From the NCBI GenBank assembly GCA_050180895.1, contig JBFXDS010000002.1, positions 620,001-684,000 of the forward strand: 64,000 bases of DNA. Reading direction: 5' to 3'. Positions 26,072 through 35,171 of the stretch are shown here, one piece after another. The translations under genes were made by a program, and so were the position numbers. Source of the DNA: JBGPEQ01 sp050180895 (GTDB lineage Bacteria; Pseudomonadota; Alphaproteobacteria; Dongiales; Dongiaceae). How positions within the stretch are numbered: position 1 is the stretch's first letter; every line of letters starts with the position of its first letter. The notes under the pieces are model-generated. The model had not been told where the DNA came from. It did no database searches and saw only the letters and a list, made by a program, of their open reading frames with translations.

Positions 26072-27007
26072 TCACAGCCTGGCCAGGCGGTCGATCAGAA
26101 GGTCGTAGAAGCCACCGGCATCGGCCTGGAGCAGGACCCGGCAGTTGGCCGCGACGCCATCCCGCAGCCGCGTGTCGATGATGGTCATGCCGAGCGTGCG
26201 CGGCGACTGCGTTTCGATGTCCACGCGCGCGGGCTTGCCCCGAAACAGGTCGGGACGCAGCAGGTAGGCGATGACGCAGGGATCGTGCAGCGGGCCGGCC
26301 TCCAGCCCCTCATGGAATCCCTCGCCACGGTTGTAGTAGTCGAGCATGCCGACGACCGCGCGGCCGACCGGCGACTCGATGCGGCGGAGTCGCGCGACGC
26401 GGTCGCGCGTCGCCAGCACCTGCCGAGTCAGGTCGAGCGGCACCAACACGATCCGATCGCAGCGATCGAACACCACTTGAGCGGCATGCGGGTCGAAATA
26501 GATGTTGAACTCGGCCGCAGGCGTGCTGTTGCCGCCGCTCGGCCCGGCGCCGCCCATGATGACGATCTCGCGCAGACGCGCCGGCAGGCGCGGCTCGCGG
26601 ATCATGGCCAGCGCCAGGTTGGTGAGCGGGCCGAGCGCGCAGATGGTGATGCTGCGCTCCGGACTGCCCATCACCGTCTCGATGATCCAGTCGACCGCGT
26701 GCTGCTGCTGTTGCGGCATGGCCGGCGGCGGCAGATTCGCGCCGCCGAGGCCGGTCTCGCCATGCACGACCGCCGTGATCTGCGGCCGCAGCAGCGGCCG
26801 GCCGCAGCCCGCGAACACCTTGGCGTCGGCGCGCCGGGCCAACTCGCAGAGCCGGCGGGCGTTCGCCGCAGTCAACTCCAGCCCGACATTGCCCGCGACG
26901 GCGGTGAGGCCGAGCACCTCCAGCTCCGGCGATGCGAAGGCAAGCAGGATGGCGACGGCGTCATCCAGCCCCGGATCCGTATCGATGATGATTCGGCGGG
27001 CCGTCAC
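26072..27007 (-). CDS. Nucleoside hydrolase (IunH/RihA type)
   Basis: 311 residues. The N-terminal IIIDTDPGLDDAVAILLA is the Asp-rich calcium site of inosine-uridine nucleoside hydrolases. Later landmarks are LTAVAGNVGLELTAANARRL, the ICALGPLTNLALA stretch and IVIMGGAGPSGGNSTPAAEFNIYFDPHAA, which contains the Asn-Glu pair of the active site. DPCVIAYLLRPDLF near 230 supplies the late Asp and the substrate contact. Members cleave the N-glycosidic bond of ribonucleosides in the cytosol. Length is normal. It lies directly upstream of the choline-sulfatase gene on the same strand, a pairing whose logic is not obvious. Confidence 0.9.
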   Translation of the reverse strand: MTARRIIIDTDPGLDDAVAILLAFASPELEVLGLTAVAGNVGLELTAANARRLCELARRADAKVFAGCGRPLLRPQITAVVHGETGLGGANLPPPAMPQQQQHAVDWIIETVMGSPERSITICALGPLTNLALAMIREPRLPARLREIVIMGGAGPSGGNSTPAAEFNIYFDPHAAQVVFDRCDRIVLVPLDLTRQVLATRDRVARLRRIESPVGRAVVGMLDYYNRGEGFHEGLEAGPLHDPCVIAYLLRPDLFRGKPARVDIETQSPRTLGMTIIDTRLRDGVAANCRVLLQADAGGFYDLLIDRLARL

Positions 27008-27236
27008 TCCCTGACGTCCTCCGGCGGCCCATCGTTCTGCGACATGATCGCCCTCCCGACCGTCCGAAGATGTACGTCAGAGAGTTCCTGCGGGAAAGCC
27101 CGATCGCGATCAAATGGCAAATCCAGCGACGGGCGGCCGCCCTCCGCACAGGTATTCGTTCGCATTGCGGGGCCGGTGGTCACTCGGCATAGTCGATTTC
27201 TCCACAGCGCCGATGAGAGCTCGCGGATTGACCAGC

Positions 27237-28886
27237 ATGCCGACGACCGCGGACGCCGTCCGCCACTACAACCAAGGCGACCGCGCGGCCGCGAGGGTGG
27301 CCTGCGAACAGATCCTGGCGAGCGGCAGCCAGGACAATGACGCCCGGCTGCTGCTGGCCATCCTTCTCATCGAAGACGGCGACGCGGCGCGCGGACTTTC
27401 GCTGCTGGAGTTGATCGTCGCATCGGCGCCCGGCAATGCGCGCGCGCGCCACGCGCTCGGCAAGGCCCTCGCCCGCCTCGGCCGCACCGGCGAAGCCATC
27501 GAGCAGCTCAAGAAGGCGATCGCGCTGCAGCCCCGCAACATCGATGCCTATCTCGATCTCGGCGGCGTGCATCTGCGCTGTCGGGACGTGCCGGCGGCCG
27601 AACGCGTCCTGCGTCAGGCGCACCGGACGGCACCGCAGCATCCGGCGGTGCTGGGCAATCTCGGCGGACTCCTGGCTGCCCATGGCAGTGCCCCGGAAGC
27701 GATCGACTTCCTGCGCCGCGCGGTCGCAGCTTCGCCGACATCGGCGCCGGCCCACTACAATCTCGGCTTGGCGCTGAAGGCGGCGGGGACCCTCGAGGAG
27801 GCGACCGCCGAATACCGCACCGCGACCGCGCTCAAGCCCGATTATGTCGATGCCTGGCACAATCTCGGCAATGCGCTGCTCGATCTCGGCCGCGTATCGG
27901 ACGCCGCCGACGCCTACGAGACCGCGACGCGGATCCGGCGCCGGCCCGGCGCGCCCCCGGCCGGCGCCGTCGATGCCTTCGCGAAGATCAATCCCGGCAA
28001 GCTGCGCCACGATATCGAGCAGCTGCGGTATCTGATCGAGAACCGCCGCATTGCCCTGGAGTATGCGCGGGTCGCGGGCGACTACGAGGCGGCCCTGGCG
28101 GCGCTGCCGGCCAACATGAGGGAGCCGGAAGCGAGCCTGTTTCCGGCCGAACTGCGTAGCCGCCTGGCGCCGTTCTACAACCGGCTGCTGTTCCGCCCGC
28201 CGGCAGGGTTCGAAGCCGCCGGCGCCGTCGACCGACGACTGGATCGGGTTGCCGTCGAGGCCGACTATCACTGCAATGCTCCCGGCATCACCTACATCGA
28301 CGGCTTCCTGACGTCCGAGGCGCTGGTGTCGCTGCGGCGCTTCTGCCTCGAGGCGACGGTGTGGTTCGAGAGCCGCTATGCCAACGGTTATCTCGGCGCC
28401 TTTCTCGACGACGGATTCTGCTGCCCTTTGCTGCTGCAGATCGCGGAAGAGCTCCGGCGCGGCCTGCCGGGCATCTTCGGCAACCACACGCTGCGCAAGC
28501 TGTGGGGTTTCAAATACGACAGCCGCCTGAGCGGAATCCCCATGCACGCCGATTTCGCCGCCATCAACGTGAACTTCTGGGTAACGCCGGACGCGGCCAA
28601 TCTCGATCCCGAGGGCGGCGGCATGACTGTCTGGGACAAGGAGGCGCCGCTCGAATGGGACTTCGCGAAGTACAACAACGACCAGGCGGCGTTGCGCCAA
28701 TTCCTGGAAGAGACACGGGCGCGCCCCGTCACCATCCCCCACCGGCAGAACCGGGTGGTGATCTTCAATTCCGACCTGATCCACGAGACGGCACCCCTCA
28801 CCTTCCGCGACGGCTACGAGAACCGGCGAATCAACATCACCATGTTGTACGGCAAGCGCGGCGACCCGGCCTCACCGTGTCGGTGA
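27237..28886 (+). CDS. TPR repeat protein fused to a 2OG-Fe(II) oxygenase
   Basis: 549 residues from ATG 27237; ATGs at 27213 and 27114 are also in frame and none has a clear ribosome-binding site. Residues 5-240 form six or seven tetratricopeptide repeats (for example ALGKALARLGRTGEAIEQLK). The C-terminal half is a 2-oxoglutarate/iron dioxygenase: H437 and D439 in MHADFAAINVNFW, H516 in DLIHETAPLTF, and the co-substrate Arg in YENRRINITMLYG. Such fusions resemble prolyl or asparaginyl hydroxylases that recruit protein partners through TPRs. The target is unknown. It is transcribed alone, divergent from the nucleoside hydrolase. Confidence 0.82.
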   Translation: MPTTADAVRHYNQGDRAAARVACEQILASGSQDNDARLLLAILLIEDGDAARGLSLLELIVASAPGNARARHALGKALARLGRTGEAIEQLKKAIALQPRNIDAYLDLGGVHLRCRDVPAAERVLRQAHRTAPQHPAVLGNLGGLLAAHGSAPEAIDFLRRAVAASPTSAPAHYNLGLALKAAGTLEEATAEYRTATALKPDYVDAWHNLGNALLDLGRVSDAADAYETATRIRRRPGAPPAGAVDAFAKINPGKLRHDIEQLRYLIENRRIALEYARVAGDYEAALAALPANMREPEASLFPAELRSRLAPFYNRLLFRPPAGFEAAGAVDRRLDRVAVEADYHCNAPGITYIDGFLTSEALVSLRRFCLEATVWFESRYANGYLGAFLDDGFCCPLLLQIAEELRRGLPGIFGNHTLRKLWGFKYDSRLSGIPMHADFAAINVNFWVTPDAANLDPEGGGMTVWDKEAPLEWDFAKYNNDQAALRQFLEETRARPVTIPHRQNRVVIFNSDLIHETAPLTFRDGYENRRINITMLYGKRGDPASPCR

Positions 28887-29037
28887 CCGAAGGGGCTGCC
28901 ATCAGCCGGCGGCTGGACCAACGGGTTGCCAGCCCGTGGCGCTTGGAGATTGCCCGAAATCTGCCAGAATTCCGTGCTTAGCCCATGCCGGAAATCAACA
29001 GTGCCGGCGGGTCCGGGGGCTCGCTGGCCGAGGTGCC

Positions 29038-30123
29038 ATGAGACCACATGAACGATCGATTGCGCCGGGCGGTGCGCTCGACCGGCGGCGGTTGCTGCGT
29101 TCGGCGGGCGTGGCTGCGGCGGTCGGCGGCGCAGCATGGCTCACGGGCGGCGCGGCGGCATGGCGGGTTGCCGCCGAGGAGGAAGCGCGCTTCTTCCGCA
29201 TCGGCACCGGCCCGACCAGCGGAAGCTATTTCGGTATCGGCAGCATCATCGCCAACGCCATCAGCAACCCGCCGGGATCGCGGCCCTGCGAAGCGGGCGG
29301 CAGCTGCGGCGTGCCCGGACTCATCGCGATCGCCCAGACCACCCAGGGATCGGTCCAGAACATCGATCTGGTCGCCACCAAGTCGTTGGAGTCCGGCCTG
29401 TGCCAGTCCGACGTAGCGTTCTGGGCCTATGCGGGCAGCGGCATGTACCGACAGGAGAAGCCGCTCGACAGCCTGCGGGCGATCGCCAATCTCTACCAGG
29501 AGAGCCTTCACATCGTCGTACGCGCCGATTCCGCCATTGCCTCCGTCGCAGATCTCAGAGGCAAGCGTGTGTCGTTGGGGGACCGCGGCGCCGGGACCCG
29601 CGCGACGGCGGGCCTCGTACTCGGCGCCTACGGGATCGGCGAGAAGCGGGTCGTCGGACAGCAGCTTCCGATCAGCAAGGCGGCCGAGGCGTTGCGTGCC
29701 GGCACGATCGATGCGCTGTTTCTCGTAGGCGCCGCGCCGGTTCCGACCCTCGCCGAGCTGGCGCAGACGACGCCCTTGCGGCTGCTGCCAGTCGACGGCG
29801 AGGACGGGGCCGCGCTGCGCAACGAAAATCCGTTCCTGACCGTCGACGTCATCCCCGAGGACAGCTACGGCAATGCCGCGGCGGTGGTGACGGTCGGGAT
29901 CGGCACCTACTGGCTCGTCCTCGCCGATCTGGACGATGAGCTCGCTTTCGGCATCGCCACCGCGCTCTGGCACAAGTCGACCCGGAAGCTGCTGGATCAG
30001 GGCGGAACGCTCGGTCGGCGCATCCGCATGGACTCCGCGCTGCTCGGCTTGCCGATCCCGCTCCATCCCGGTGCAGAGCGGTACTACGCGGGGACGCGCG
30101 ATCTGGATCGTCGAGTCGAGTAG
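29038..30123 (+). CDS. TAXI-family TRAP solute receptor
   Basis: 361 residues from ATG 29038 (GAGG 5 bases upstream). A twin-arginine-like signal LDRRRLLRSAGVAAAVGG with a hydrophobic run leads to cleavage around VAAEEEA. The mature part begins with the TAXI hallmark FFRIGTGPTSGSYFGIGSII. Further TAXI blocks are QSDVAFWAYAGSGMY, LYQESLHIVVRAD, LRGKRVSLGDRGAGTRATA and YGIGEKRVV. Such proteins deliver glutamate-like or other organic anions to a fused DctQM membrane protein. No TRAP membrane gene lies within the window, so the receptor is an orphan here. Its four Cys in GSRPCEAGGSCGVPGL are unusual for the family and may form a disulfide. Confidence 0.87.
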   Translation: MRPHERSIAPGGALDRRRLLRSAGVAAAVGGAAWLTGGAAAWRVAAEEEARFFRIGTGPTSGSYFGIGSIIANAISNPPGSRPCEAGGSCGVPGLIAIAQTTQGSVQNIDLVATKSLESGLCQSDVAFWAYAGSGMYRQEKPLDSLRAIANLYQESLHIVVRADSAIASVADLRGKRVSLGDRGAGTRATAGLVLGAYGIGEKRVVGQQLPISKAAEALRAGTIDALFLVGAAPVPTLAELAQTTPLRLLPVDGEDGAALRNENPFLTVDVIPEDSYGNAAAVVTVGIGTYWLVLADLDDELAFGIATALWHKSTRKLLDQGGTLGRRIRMDSALLGLPIPLHPGAERYYAGTRDLDRRVE

Positions 30124-30138
30124 GCGCGACCGGCTTCC

Positions 30139-30669
30139 TCAGCCGAGCAGGGTGACCGGCAGCGACGGCCAGCCATAGGGGAGTTCCGGCACGGGCGTGC
30201 CGTCCATATCGAGGTCGCGTACGCGTTCCTCCAGCGGCGTGCCGCCCATCCGCTCATAGAATTGCCGCGCGGGCCGGTTGGCGACGAACACCCAGAGATA
30301 GAGGCTGCGGGATCCTTGCGCCCATGCGTCGCGCACGCAGCGGATGAACAGCGCGCGGCCGATACCTCGCCGCCACTGGCCGGGATCGACATAGAGCGCG
30401 TAGAGCTCCGCGTCGTAGTGAAACCCCTGGTCGCGCGGCGGACCCATGGCCGCCATGCCGACGACAGCGCCATCCCACTCGGCAACGAACACCGGCCATT
30501 CGGGAGCGCGCGTGCCGAGCCGCGCCCCTGCCCACATCTTCGATCTGTTCTCGACCGTCACGTTGCGCAGCGTGGCCTCCGGCACGATCCCCCGATAGGC
30601 GGCCTGCCAGCCCCTGGCCTGCACGGCGGCAATGCCGTCGACATCGGCCGCGATCGCCGGACGAATCAC
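30139..30669 (-). CDS. GNAT family N-acetyltransferase
   Basis: 176 residues from a GTG start at 30669 (reads MIRPAIAADVDGIAAVQARG). The GTG overlaps the tusA stop as GTGA, so the two genes are translationally coupled; an ATG start is not available. GNAT motifs are ELYALYVDPGQWRRGIGRAL (the acetyl-CoA pyrophosphate loop) and YLWVFVANRPARQFYERMGG (motif B). A cytosolic acetyltransferase acting on an amine of a protein or small molecule is expected. The substrate is unknown. The coupling to a sulfur-carrier protein is uncommon and may be functional or accidental. Confidence 0.85.
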   Translation of the reverse strand: MIRPAIAADVDGIAAVQARGWQAAYRGIVPEATLRNVTVENRSKMWAGARLGTRAPEWPVFVAEWDGAVVGMAAMGPPRDQGFHYDAELYALYVDPGQWRRGIGRALFIRCVRDAWAQGSRSLYLWVFVANRPARQFYERMGGTPLEERVRDLDMDGTPVPELPYGWPSLPVTLLG

Positions 30670-30890
30670 GCAACCTTGCGGATGAGGAAGCAATAGACGT
30701 CTCCATCCTGCGTCGACTCGACGAGCTGGTGGCCCGTAGTCTCGCAGAAATGGGCGAAATCCTTGACCGCACCGGGATCGGTGGCGAGCACCTGCAGCAA
30801 CTCGCCCGGCGGAACGTCCTTCATCGCCTTGCGCGCCCGCAGCACCGGCAGCGGGCATTTCAGACCCTTCGCATCGAGTACCGTGGTCAT
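30666..30890 (-). CDS. tusA: TusA-family sulfur carrier protein
   Basis: 74 residues from ATG 30890, preceded by GGAGGAGCG. The family signature is GLKCPLPVLRARKAMK, with the persulfide-carrying Cys in the CPxP motif at residue 12. The rest (GELLQVLATDPGAVKDFAHF and CETTGHQLV) follows the SirA/TusA fold. Members pass persulfide sulfur to tRNA thiolation, molybdopterin or sulfur-oxidation pathways. SoeABC, a molybdopterin sulfite dehydrogenase, begins 1.4 kb away on the other strand, so a role in sulfur handling is plausible but not shown. The product is cytosolic. Confidence 0.88.
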   Translation of the reverse strand: MTTVLDAKGLKCPLPVLRARKAMKDVPPGELLQVLATDPGAVKDFAHFCETTGHQLVESTQDGDVYCFLIRKVA

Positions 30891-30948
30891 CGCTCCTCCG
30901 TAGCCGACGGCTTGCGCCGATGGTATGCGATCGACGAGGATCGGCGCC

Positions 30949-31440
30949 ATGACAGAGGCGCTCCCCGTCGTCTACACCATCGGCCATTCCAACCATCCGA
31001 TCGAGCGGTTCCTCGAGCTGCTGCGCGGCGCCGACATCACGGCGGTCGCCGATGTCAGGTCGGTCCCGCACTCGCGGCGCTGGCCGCAGTTCGGCCGCGA
31101 CCGGCTGGCGTCGTCGCTGGCGGCGGCCGGCATCGCCTATGTCTATCTCGGAGCCGAGCTGGGTGGCCGGCCCGCCGATCCGGCGCTGCTTCGCGGCGGC
31201 AAGCCCGACTACAGTCGCATGGCCGCCATGCCAGCCTTCCGCGCCGGGCTCGACCGCGTCATGGATGGCGCGCGGCGCTACCGGATCGCCCTGATGTGCG
31301 CCGAGCGCGAGCCGCTGGAGTGCCACCGCTTCCTGCTCGTGTCGCGGGCGCTGCATGACCGTGGCGTCCCGCTACGCCACATCCTGGCCGACGGCTCGAT
31401 CGAGCCGCACGCGGAGACCGAGCGCCGCGGCCGGTCATGA
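30949..31440 (+). CDS. DUF488 family protein
   Basis: 163 residues from ATG 30949 (an in-frame ATG at 30925 adds eight residues). The start VVYTIGHSNHPIERFLELL and VADVRSVPHSRRWPQFG are classical for DUF488, as is the late LMCAEREPLECHRFLLVSRA with two cysteines. The fold resembles a Rossmann-like or rhodanese-related domain; function is not established. The promoter region of 58 bases is shared with divergent tusA. Its stop overlaps the stop of the convergent HExxH gene by 6 bases. Confidence 0.85.
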   Translation: MTEALPVVYTIGHSNHPIERFLELLRGADITAVADVRSVPHSRRWPQFGRDRLASSLAAAGIAYVYLGAELGGRPADPALLRGGKPDYSRMAAMPAFRAGLDRVMDGARRYRIALMCAEREPLECHRFLLVSRALHDRGVPLRHILADGSIEPHAETERRGRS

Positions 31441-32082
31441 CTGATGGATGTATTGCCGCCGGCGCGACCCGAGATAGGTTCCGAGCAGCCGGAGATTCAC
31501 CGCATTCGGCGGCCGCTTCTTCTCGACGGTGCGACGCGCCAGCGCCAGGGCGGCGTCGCCGCCGCCCTGGTCGTGCAGATCCCAGTCGTCGCCCTTCGCC
31601 GGCTCGACCTTGTTGTGCATAGCCTCATGCAGGGCGGCGACGGCCAGGGCGTAGGCCACCTGCTCGAGCTCGACCTCCGTCCAGATAGCGCTGCCCGCCT
31701 TCGCCTCGCGGATCCAGCGGATGATGTCGCCGGCCCAGACCTCGCTCATGGCCGGGGGGTCGGCGATGGTCGCGCTCAGATGCGTGGGATCGCCGAGGCT
31801 GAGCTGCTGGAGCATGGCGTAGTGCAGGCCGGCGAACTGCGGATCGCGCCGCGTCCGGCCGACGATGATGCCCTCGCGATAGGTCGGCACGAAGTAGACG
31901 ATGCAATCGGTGTCGCGCACCCCCGCCCCGGCGGGCCGATCGGTCCACAGCACCGGACTGCCCTCGGCCGGCCAGGTCGCCCAGCGCTCGAGGTTGCGCC
32001 TCACGCGCTGCCGCAGCTCGACATTCACTTTCGGCGCCGGCCGGAACAGGGGGGCTATCGCATGCAACCAGAGAATCGCCAT
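31435..32082 (-). CDS. Small HExxH putative metallohydrolase
   Basis: 215 residues from ATG 32082 (MAILWLHAIAPLFRPAPKVN). I do not recognise the family. The C-terminal half has HEAMH in ALAVAALHEAMHNKVEP, an HExxH zinc motif, followed 17 residues later by DLHDQGGGD, where the His or Asp could be the third ligand. The first 100 residues contain an LWTDRPAGAG stretch and IVYFVPTYREGIIVG. No signal peptide. The motif is short enough to arise by chance, but it lies in a helix-like context with hydrophobic flanks. It converges with and overlaps the DUF488 gene by 6 bases. Confidence 0.6.
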   Translation of the reverse strand: MAILWLHAIAPLFRPAPKVNVELRQRVRRNLERWATWPAEGSPVLWTDRPAGAGVRDTDCIVYFVPTYREGIIVGRTRRDPQFAGLHYAMLQQLSLGDPTHLSATIADPPAMSEVWAGDIIRWIREAKAGSAIWTEVELEQVAYALAVAALHEAMHNKVEPAKGDDWDLHDQGGGDAALALARRTVEKKRPPNAVNLRLLGTYLGSRRRQYIHQS

Positions 32083-32267
32083 GGCAAAGCCGATGGTAGC
32101 GGGTCCGCGCTGGAAGGCGACAGGTTTTCCGCAGCCGACGGGCCGCGCACCTGGCTCCAAGAGCGAGGGGCTTCTGGTCCTTATCCGGGCCGCCCGCGCA
32201 TCGCTATTGACGACGGAGGCGCTTCGCCCCATGCACATCGTCGGATGCCCGCGGGACCCCATCGCCG

Positions 32268-35171
32268 ATGACGCTCAACCCCTTCGCCACCGTCGAAGAG
32301 AGGATCGACCTGTCGCCCGCGGTCGGCGATACGGTCAAGACGACGACCTGCTACATGTGCGCCTGCCGCTGCGGCATCAAGGTGCATCTGCGCGACGGCC
32401 GCATCCGCTACATCGAGGGCAACCGCGACCATCCGGTGAACCGCGGCGTGCTCTGCGCCAAGGGCTCGGCCGGGATCATGAACCACTATTCGCCGGCGCG
32501 GCTGTCGGCGCCGCTGCTGCGCGTCGGCCCGCGCGGCGCCGGCGAGTTCAAGGAGATCGGCTGGGAGGAAGCGCTCGGCATCGCCGTCGGCTGGCTGGGC
32601 GACATCCGCAGGACCGATCCGCGCAAGCTCGCCTTCTTCACCGGCCGCGACCAGAGCCAGGCGCTGACCGGCTGGTGGGCGCAGCAGTTCGGCACGCCGA
32701 ACTACGCGGCCCATGGCGGCTTCTGCTCGGTCAACATGGCGGCGGCCGGCATCTACACCATCGGCGGGTCGTTCTGGGAGTTCGGCGAGCCGGACTGGGA
32801 GCGGACGCGCTATCTCCTGATGTTCGGCGTCGCCGAGGACCATGACAGCAATCCGATCAAGATCGGCCTCGGCAAGCTCAAGGGTCGGCCGGCGGACCGG
32901 CACGCGAAGTTCGTCTCGGTCAATCCGATCAAGACCGGCTATTCGGCCATCGCCGACGAATGGATCGGCATCCGTCCGGGGACGGACGGGATGTTCGTGT
33001 TCGCCCTCATCCACGAGCTGCTGCGCGCGGACAAGGTCGATCTCGAGTTCCTCGTCCGCTACAGCAACGCGCCCTGGCTGGTGGTGCAGGATCCGGGCGG
33101 CGCCTCGGACGGGCTGGTCGCCCGCGATGCCGACGGCCATCCGCTCTGCTGGGACAAGCGGCGCGGCGCGGCGGTCGATGCGACGCTGCCGGAGGTGACG
33201 CCGGCGCTGATCGGCAGCTTCACACTCGCAGATGGGCGGCGCGCGGTTCCCGTCTTCCAGCTCCTGGCCGAGCGCTACCTCGATCCGCGCTACGCGCCGG
33301 AGGCCGCGGCCGCGGTCACCGGCGTGCCGGCGGCGACGATCCGCCGCATCGCCGCCGAGCTGGCGCACGCCGCCTTCGCGCAGAGCTTCGAGCTGGAGAT
33401 TCCCTGGACCGACTGGGCCGGACGCAGGCACGACCGCATGGTCGGGCGGCCGGTCAGCATGCATGCGATGCGCGGCATCGCCGCCCATTCGAACGGGTTT
33501 CACACCTGCCGCGCGATCCATCTGCTGCAGATCCTGCTCGGCAGCATCGATTGCCCGGGCGGCTGGCGCTACAAGCCGCCGTTCCCGCGCCACACGCCGC
33601 TGGCGCTCAAGCCCGCCGGCAAGCCGGCGGACGTGAAGCCGAACACGCCGCTGCCGGGGCCGCCGCTCGGCTTCCCGACCGGGCCCGAGGATCTGCTGAT
33701 CGCAGCGGACGGGACGCCCGCGCGCATCGACAAGGCCTTCTCGTGGGACGCGCCGATGGCCGCCCACGGCATGATGCACATGGTCATCGCCAATGCGCAC
33801 AAGGGCGATCCCTATCCGATCGACACGCTGTTCATGTACATGGCGAACATGAGCTGGAACTCGGCGATGAACACCGCCGGGACCATGGCCATGCTCACCG
33901 ACAAGGATGCCGCGAGCGGCGACTACAAGATCCCCCACATCATCTATGCCGACGCCTACTTCTCGGAGATGGTGGCCTATGCGGACCTGGTGCTGCCGGA
34001 CACGACCTATCTGGAACGGCACGACTGCATCTCGCTGTTCGATCGCCCGATCTGCGACGCCGACGGCGCCGCCGACGCGATCCGTCAGCCGGTGGTGCCG
34101 CCGGACCGCAACGTGCGGCCGTTCCAGGACGTGCTGATCGATCTCGGCGCGCGGCTCGGGCTGCCGGGGCTGACCAATCCCGATGGCTCGCCCAAATATC
34201 CGGGCTTCTACCCCGACTATATCGTCAATCACGAACGGGCCCGCGGCGTCGGCATGCTCGCGGGCTGGCGCGGCCGCGACGGCGACAAGTACGGCGTGGG
34301 CGAGCCCAACCCGCGCCAGCTCGAGCGCTATGTCGAGAACGGTTGCTACTGGCGGCACGAGCTGCCGGACGGCCACAAGTTCTACCGCCACGCCAACCGC
34401 GGCTATCTCGACTGGGCGCACGCGATCGGCTTCATCGCGCGGCCGACGCAGGTGGTCTTCCAGCTCTACAGCGAACCACTGCAGAAATTCCGCCTGGCGG
34501 CGCGCGGGTACGGCGCGCCGCAGCCGCCCGACCATCTGCGCGCGCGCATCGAGGCGCATTTCGATCCGCTGCCGATCTGGTATGCGCCGTTCGAGGAAGC
34601 CGCCCTCGATACCGCCGCGTTCCCGTTCCACGCGGTCACGCAACGGCCGATGGCGATGTATCACGCCTGGGGCTCGCAGAACGCCTGGCTGCGACAGATC
34701 CATGGGCACAACGCGCTCTACATGAACCGTGGCGCCGCGGAGCGCCTCGGGTTGGCCGACGGCGACTGGGTCTGGGTGATCAGCCATCACGGCCGGATCC
34801 GCGTTCCGCTGAAGCTCATGGAAGGCGTCAACGCGGACACCGTGTGGACCTGGAACGCCATCGGCAAGCGCCGCGGCGCCTGGAATCTGGCGCCGGACGC
34901 GGCGGAGGGCACGCGCGGCTTCCTGCTCAACCACGTGATCTCCGAGCTGCTGCCGCCGCAGCCCGACGGGCACCGCTATGCCAACGTCGATCCGATCACC
35001 GGCCAAGCCGCGTGGTACGACCTGCGCGTGCGCATCGAGAAGGCGCAGCCGGAGGAAGCCGGCGAGACCTACCCGATGTTTGCGACTCTAATGCCGCCGC
35101 GCGGCGCCCCGGCGCGGCCGGCAACGCTGGCCTACGGCGCCGAGTTCCGGCGACAGGATCGAACGGAATGA
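32268..35171 (+). CDS. soeA: Molybdopterin sulfite dehydrogenase large subunit SoeA
   Basis: 967 residues. The N-terminal 4Fe-4S site is C28, C31, C35 and C63 (TCYMCACRCG, GVLCAKGS). The Mo-bis-MGD domain continues with FFTGRDQSQALTGWWAQQFG and a GFCSVNMAAAGIYTIGGSFWEF region. SoeA-type enzymes oxidise sulfite to sulfate on the cytoplasmic side and pass electrons through SoeB to SoeC and the quinone pool. There is no twin-arginine signal, which agrees with a cytoplasmic Soe rather than an exported enzyme. ATGA couples it to the next gene. Other complex iron-sulfur molybdoenzymes with the same three subunits remain possible, but the gene order and sequence style favour Soe. Confidence 0.82.
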   Translation: MTLNPFATVEERIDLSPAVGDTVKTTTCYMCACRCGIKVHLRDGRIRYIEGNRDHPVNRGVLCAKGSAGIMNHYSPARLSAPLLRVGPRGAGEFKEIGWEEALGIAVGWLGDIRRTDPRKLAFFTGRDQSQALTGWWAQQFGTPNYAAHGGFCSVNMAAAGIYTIGGSFWEFGEPDWERTRYLLMFGVAEDHDSNPIKIGLGKLKGRPADRHAKFVSVNPIKTGYSAIADEWIGIRPGTDGMFVFALIHELLRADKVDLEFLVRYSNAPWLVVQDPGGASDGLVARDADGHPLCWDKRRGAAVDATLPEVTPALIGSFTLADGRRAVPVFQLLAERYLDPRYAPEAAAAVTGVPAATIRRIAAELAHAAFAQSFELEIPWTDWAGRRHDRMVGRPVSMHAMRGIAAHSNGFHTCRAIHLLQILLGSIDCPGGWRYKPPFPRHTPLALKPAGKPADVKPNTPLPGPPLGFPTGPEDLLIAADGTPARIDKAFSWDAPMAAHGMMHMVIANAHKGDPYPIDTLFMYMANMSWNSAMNTAGTMAMLTDKDAASGDYKIPHIIYADAYFSEMVAYADLVLPDTTYLERHDCISLFDRPICDADGAADAIRQPVVPPDRNVRPFQDVLIDLGARLGLPGLTNPDGSPKYPGFYPDYIVNHERARGVGMLAGWRGRDGDKYGVGEPNPRQLERYVENGCYWRHELPDGHKFYRHANRGYLDWAHAIGFIARPTQVVFQLYSEPLQKFRLAARGYGAPQPPDHLRARIEAHFDPLPIWYAPFEEAALDTAAFPFHAVTQRPMAMYHAWGSQNAWLRQIHGHNALYMNRGAAERLGLADGDWVWVISHHGRIRVPLKLMEGVNADTVWTWNAIGKRRGAWNLAPDAAEGTRGFLLNHVISELLPPQPDGHRYANVDPITGQAAWYDLRVRIEKAQPEEAGETYPMFATLMPPRGAPARPATLAYGAEFRRQDRTE

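Noticed and set aside
32181..35006. A minus-strand open frame of over 900 codons opposite soeA
   Set aside because: Antisense of a clear molybdoenzyme; no protein-like features.
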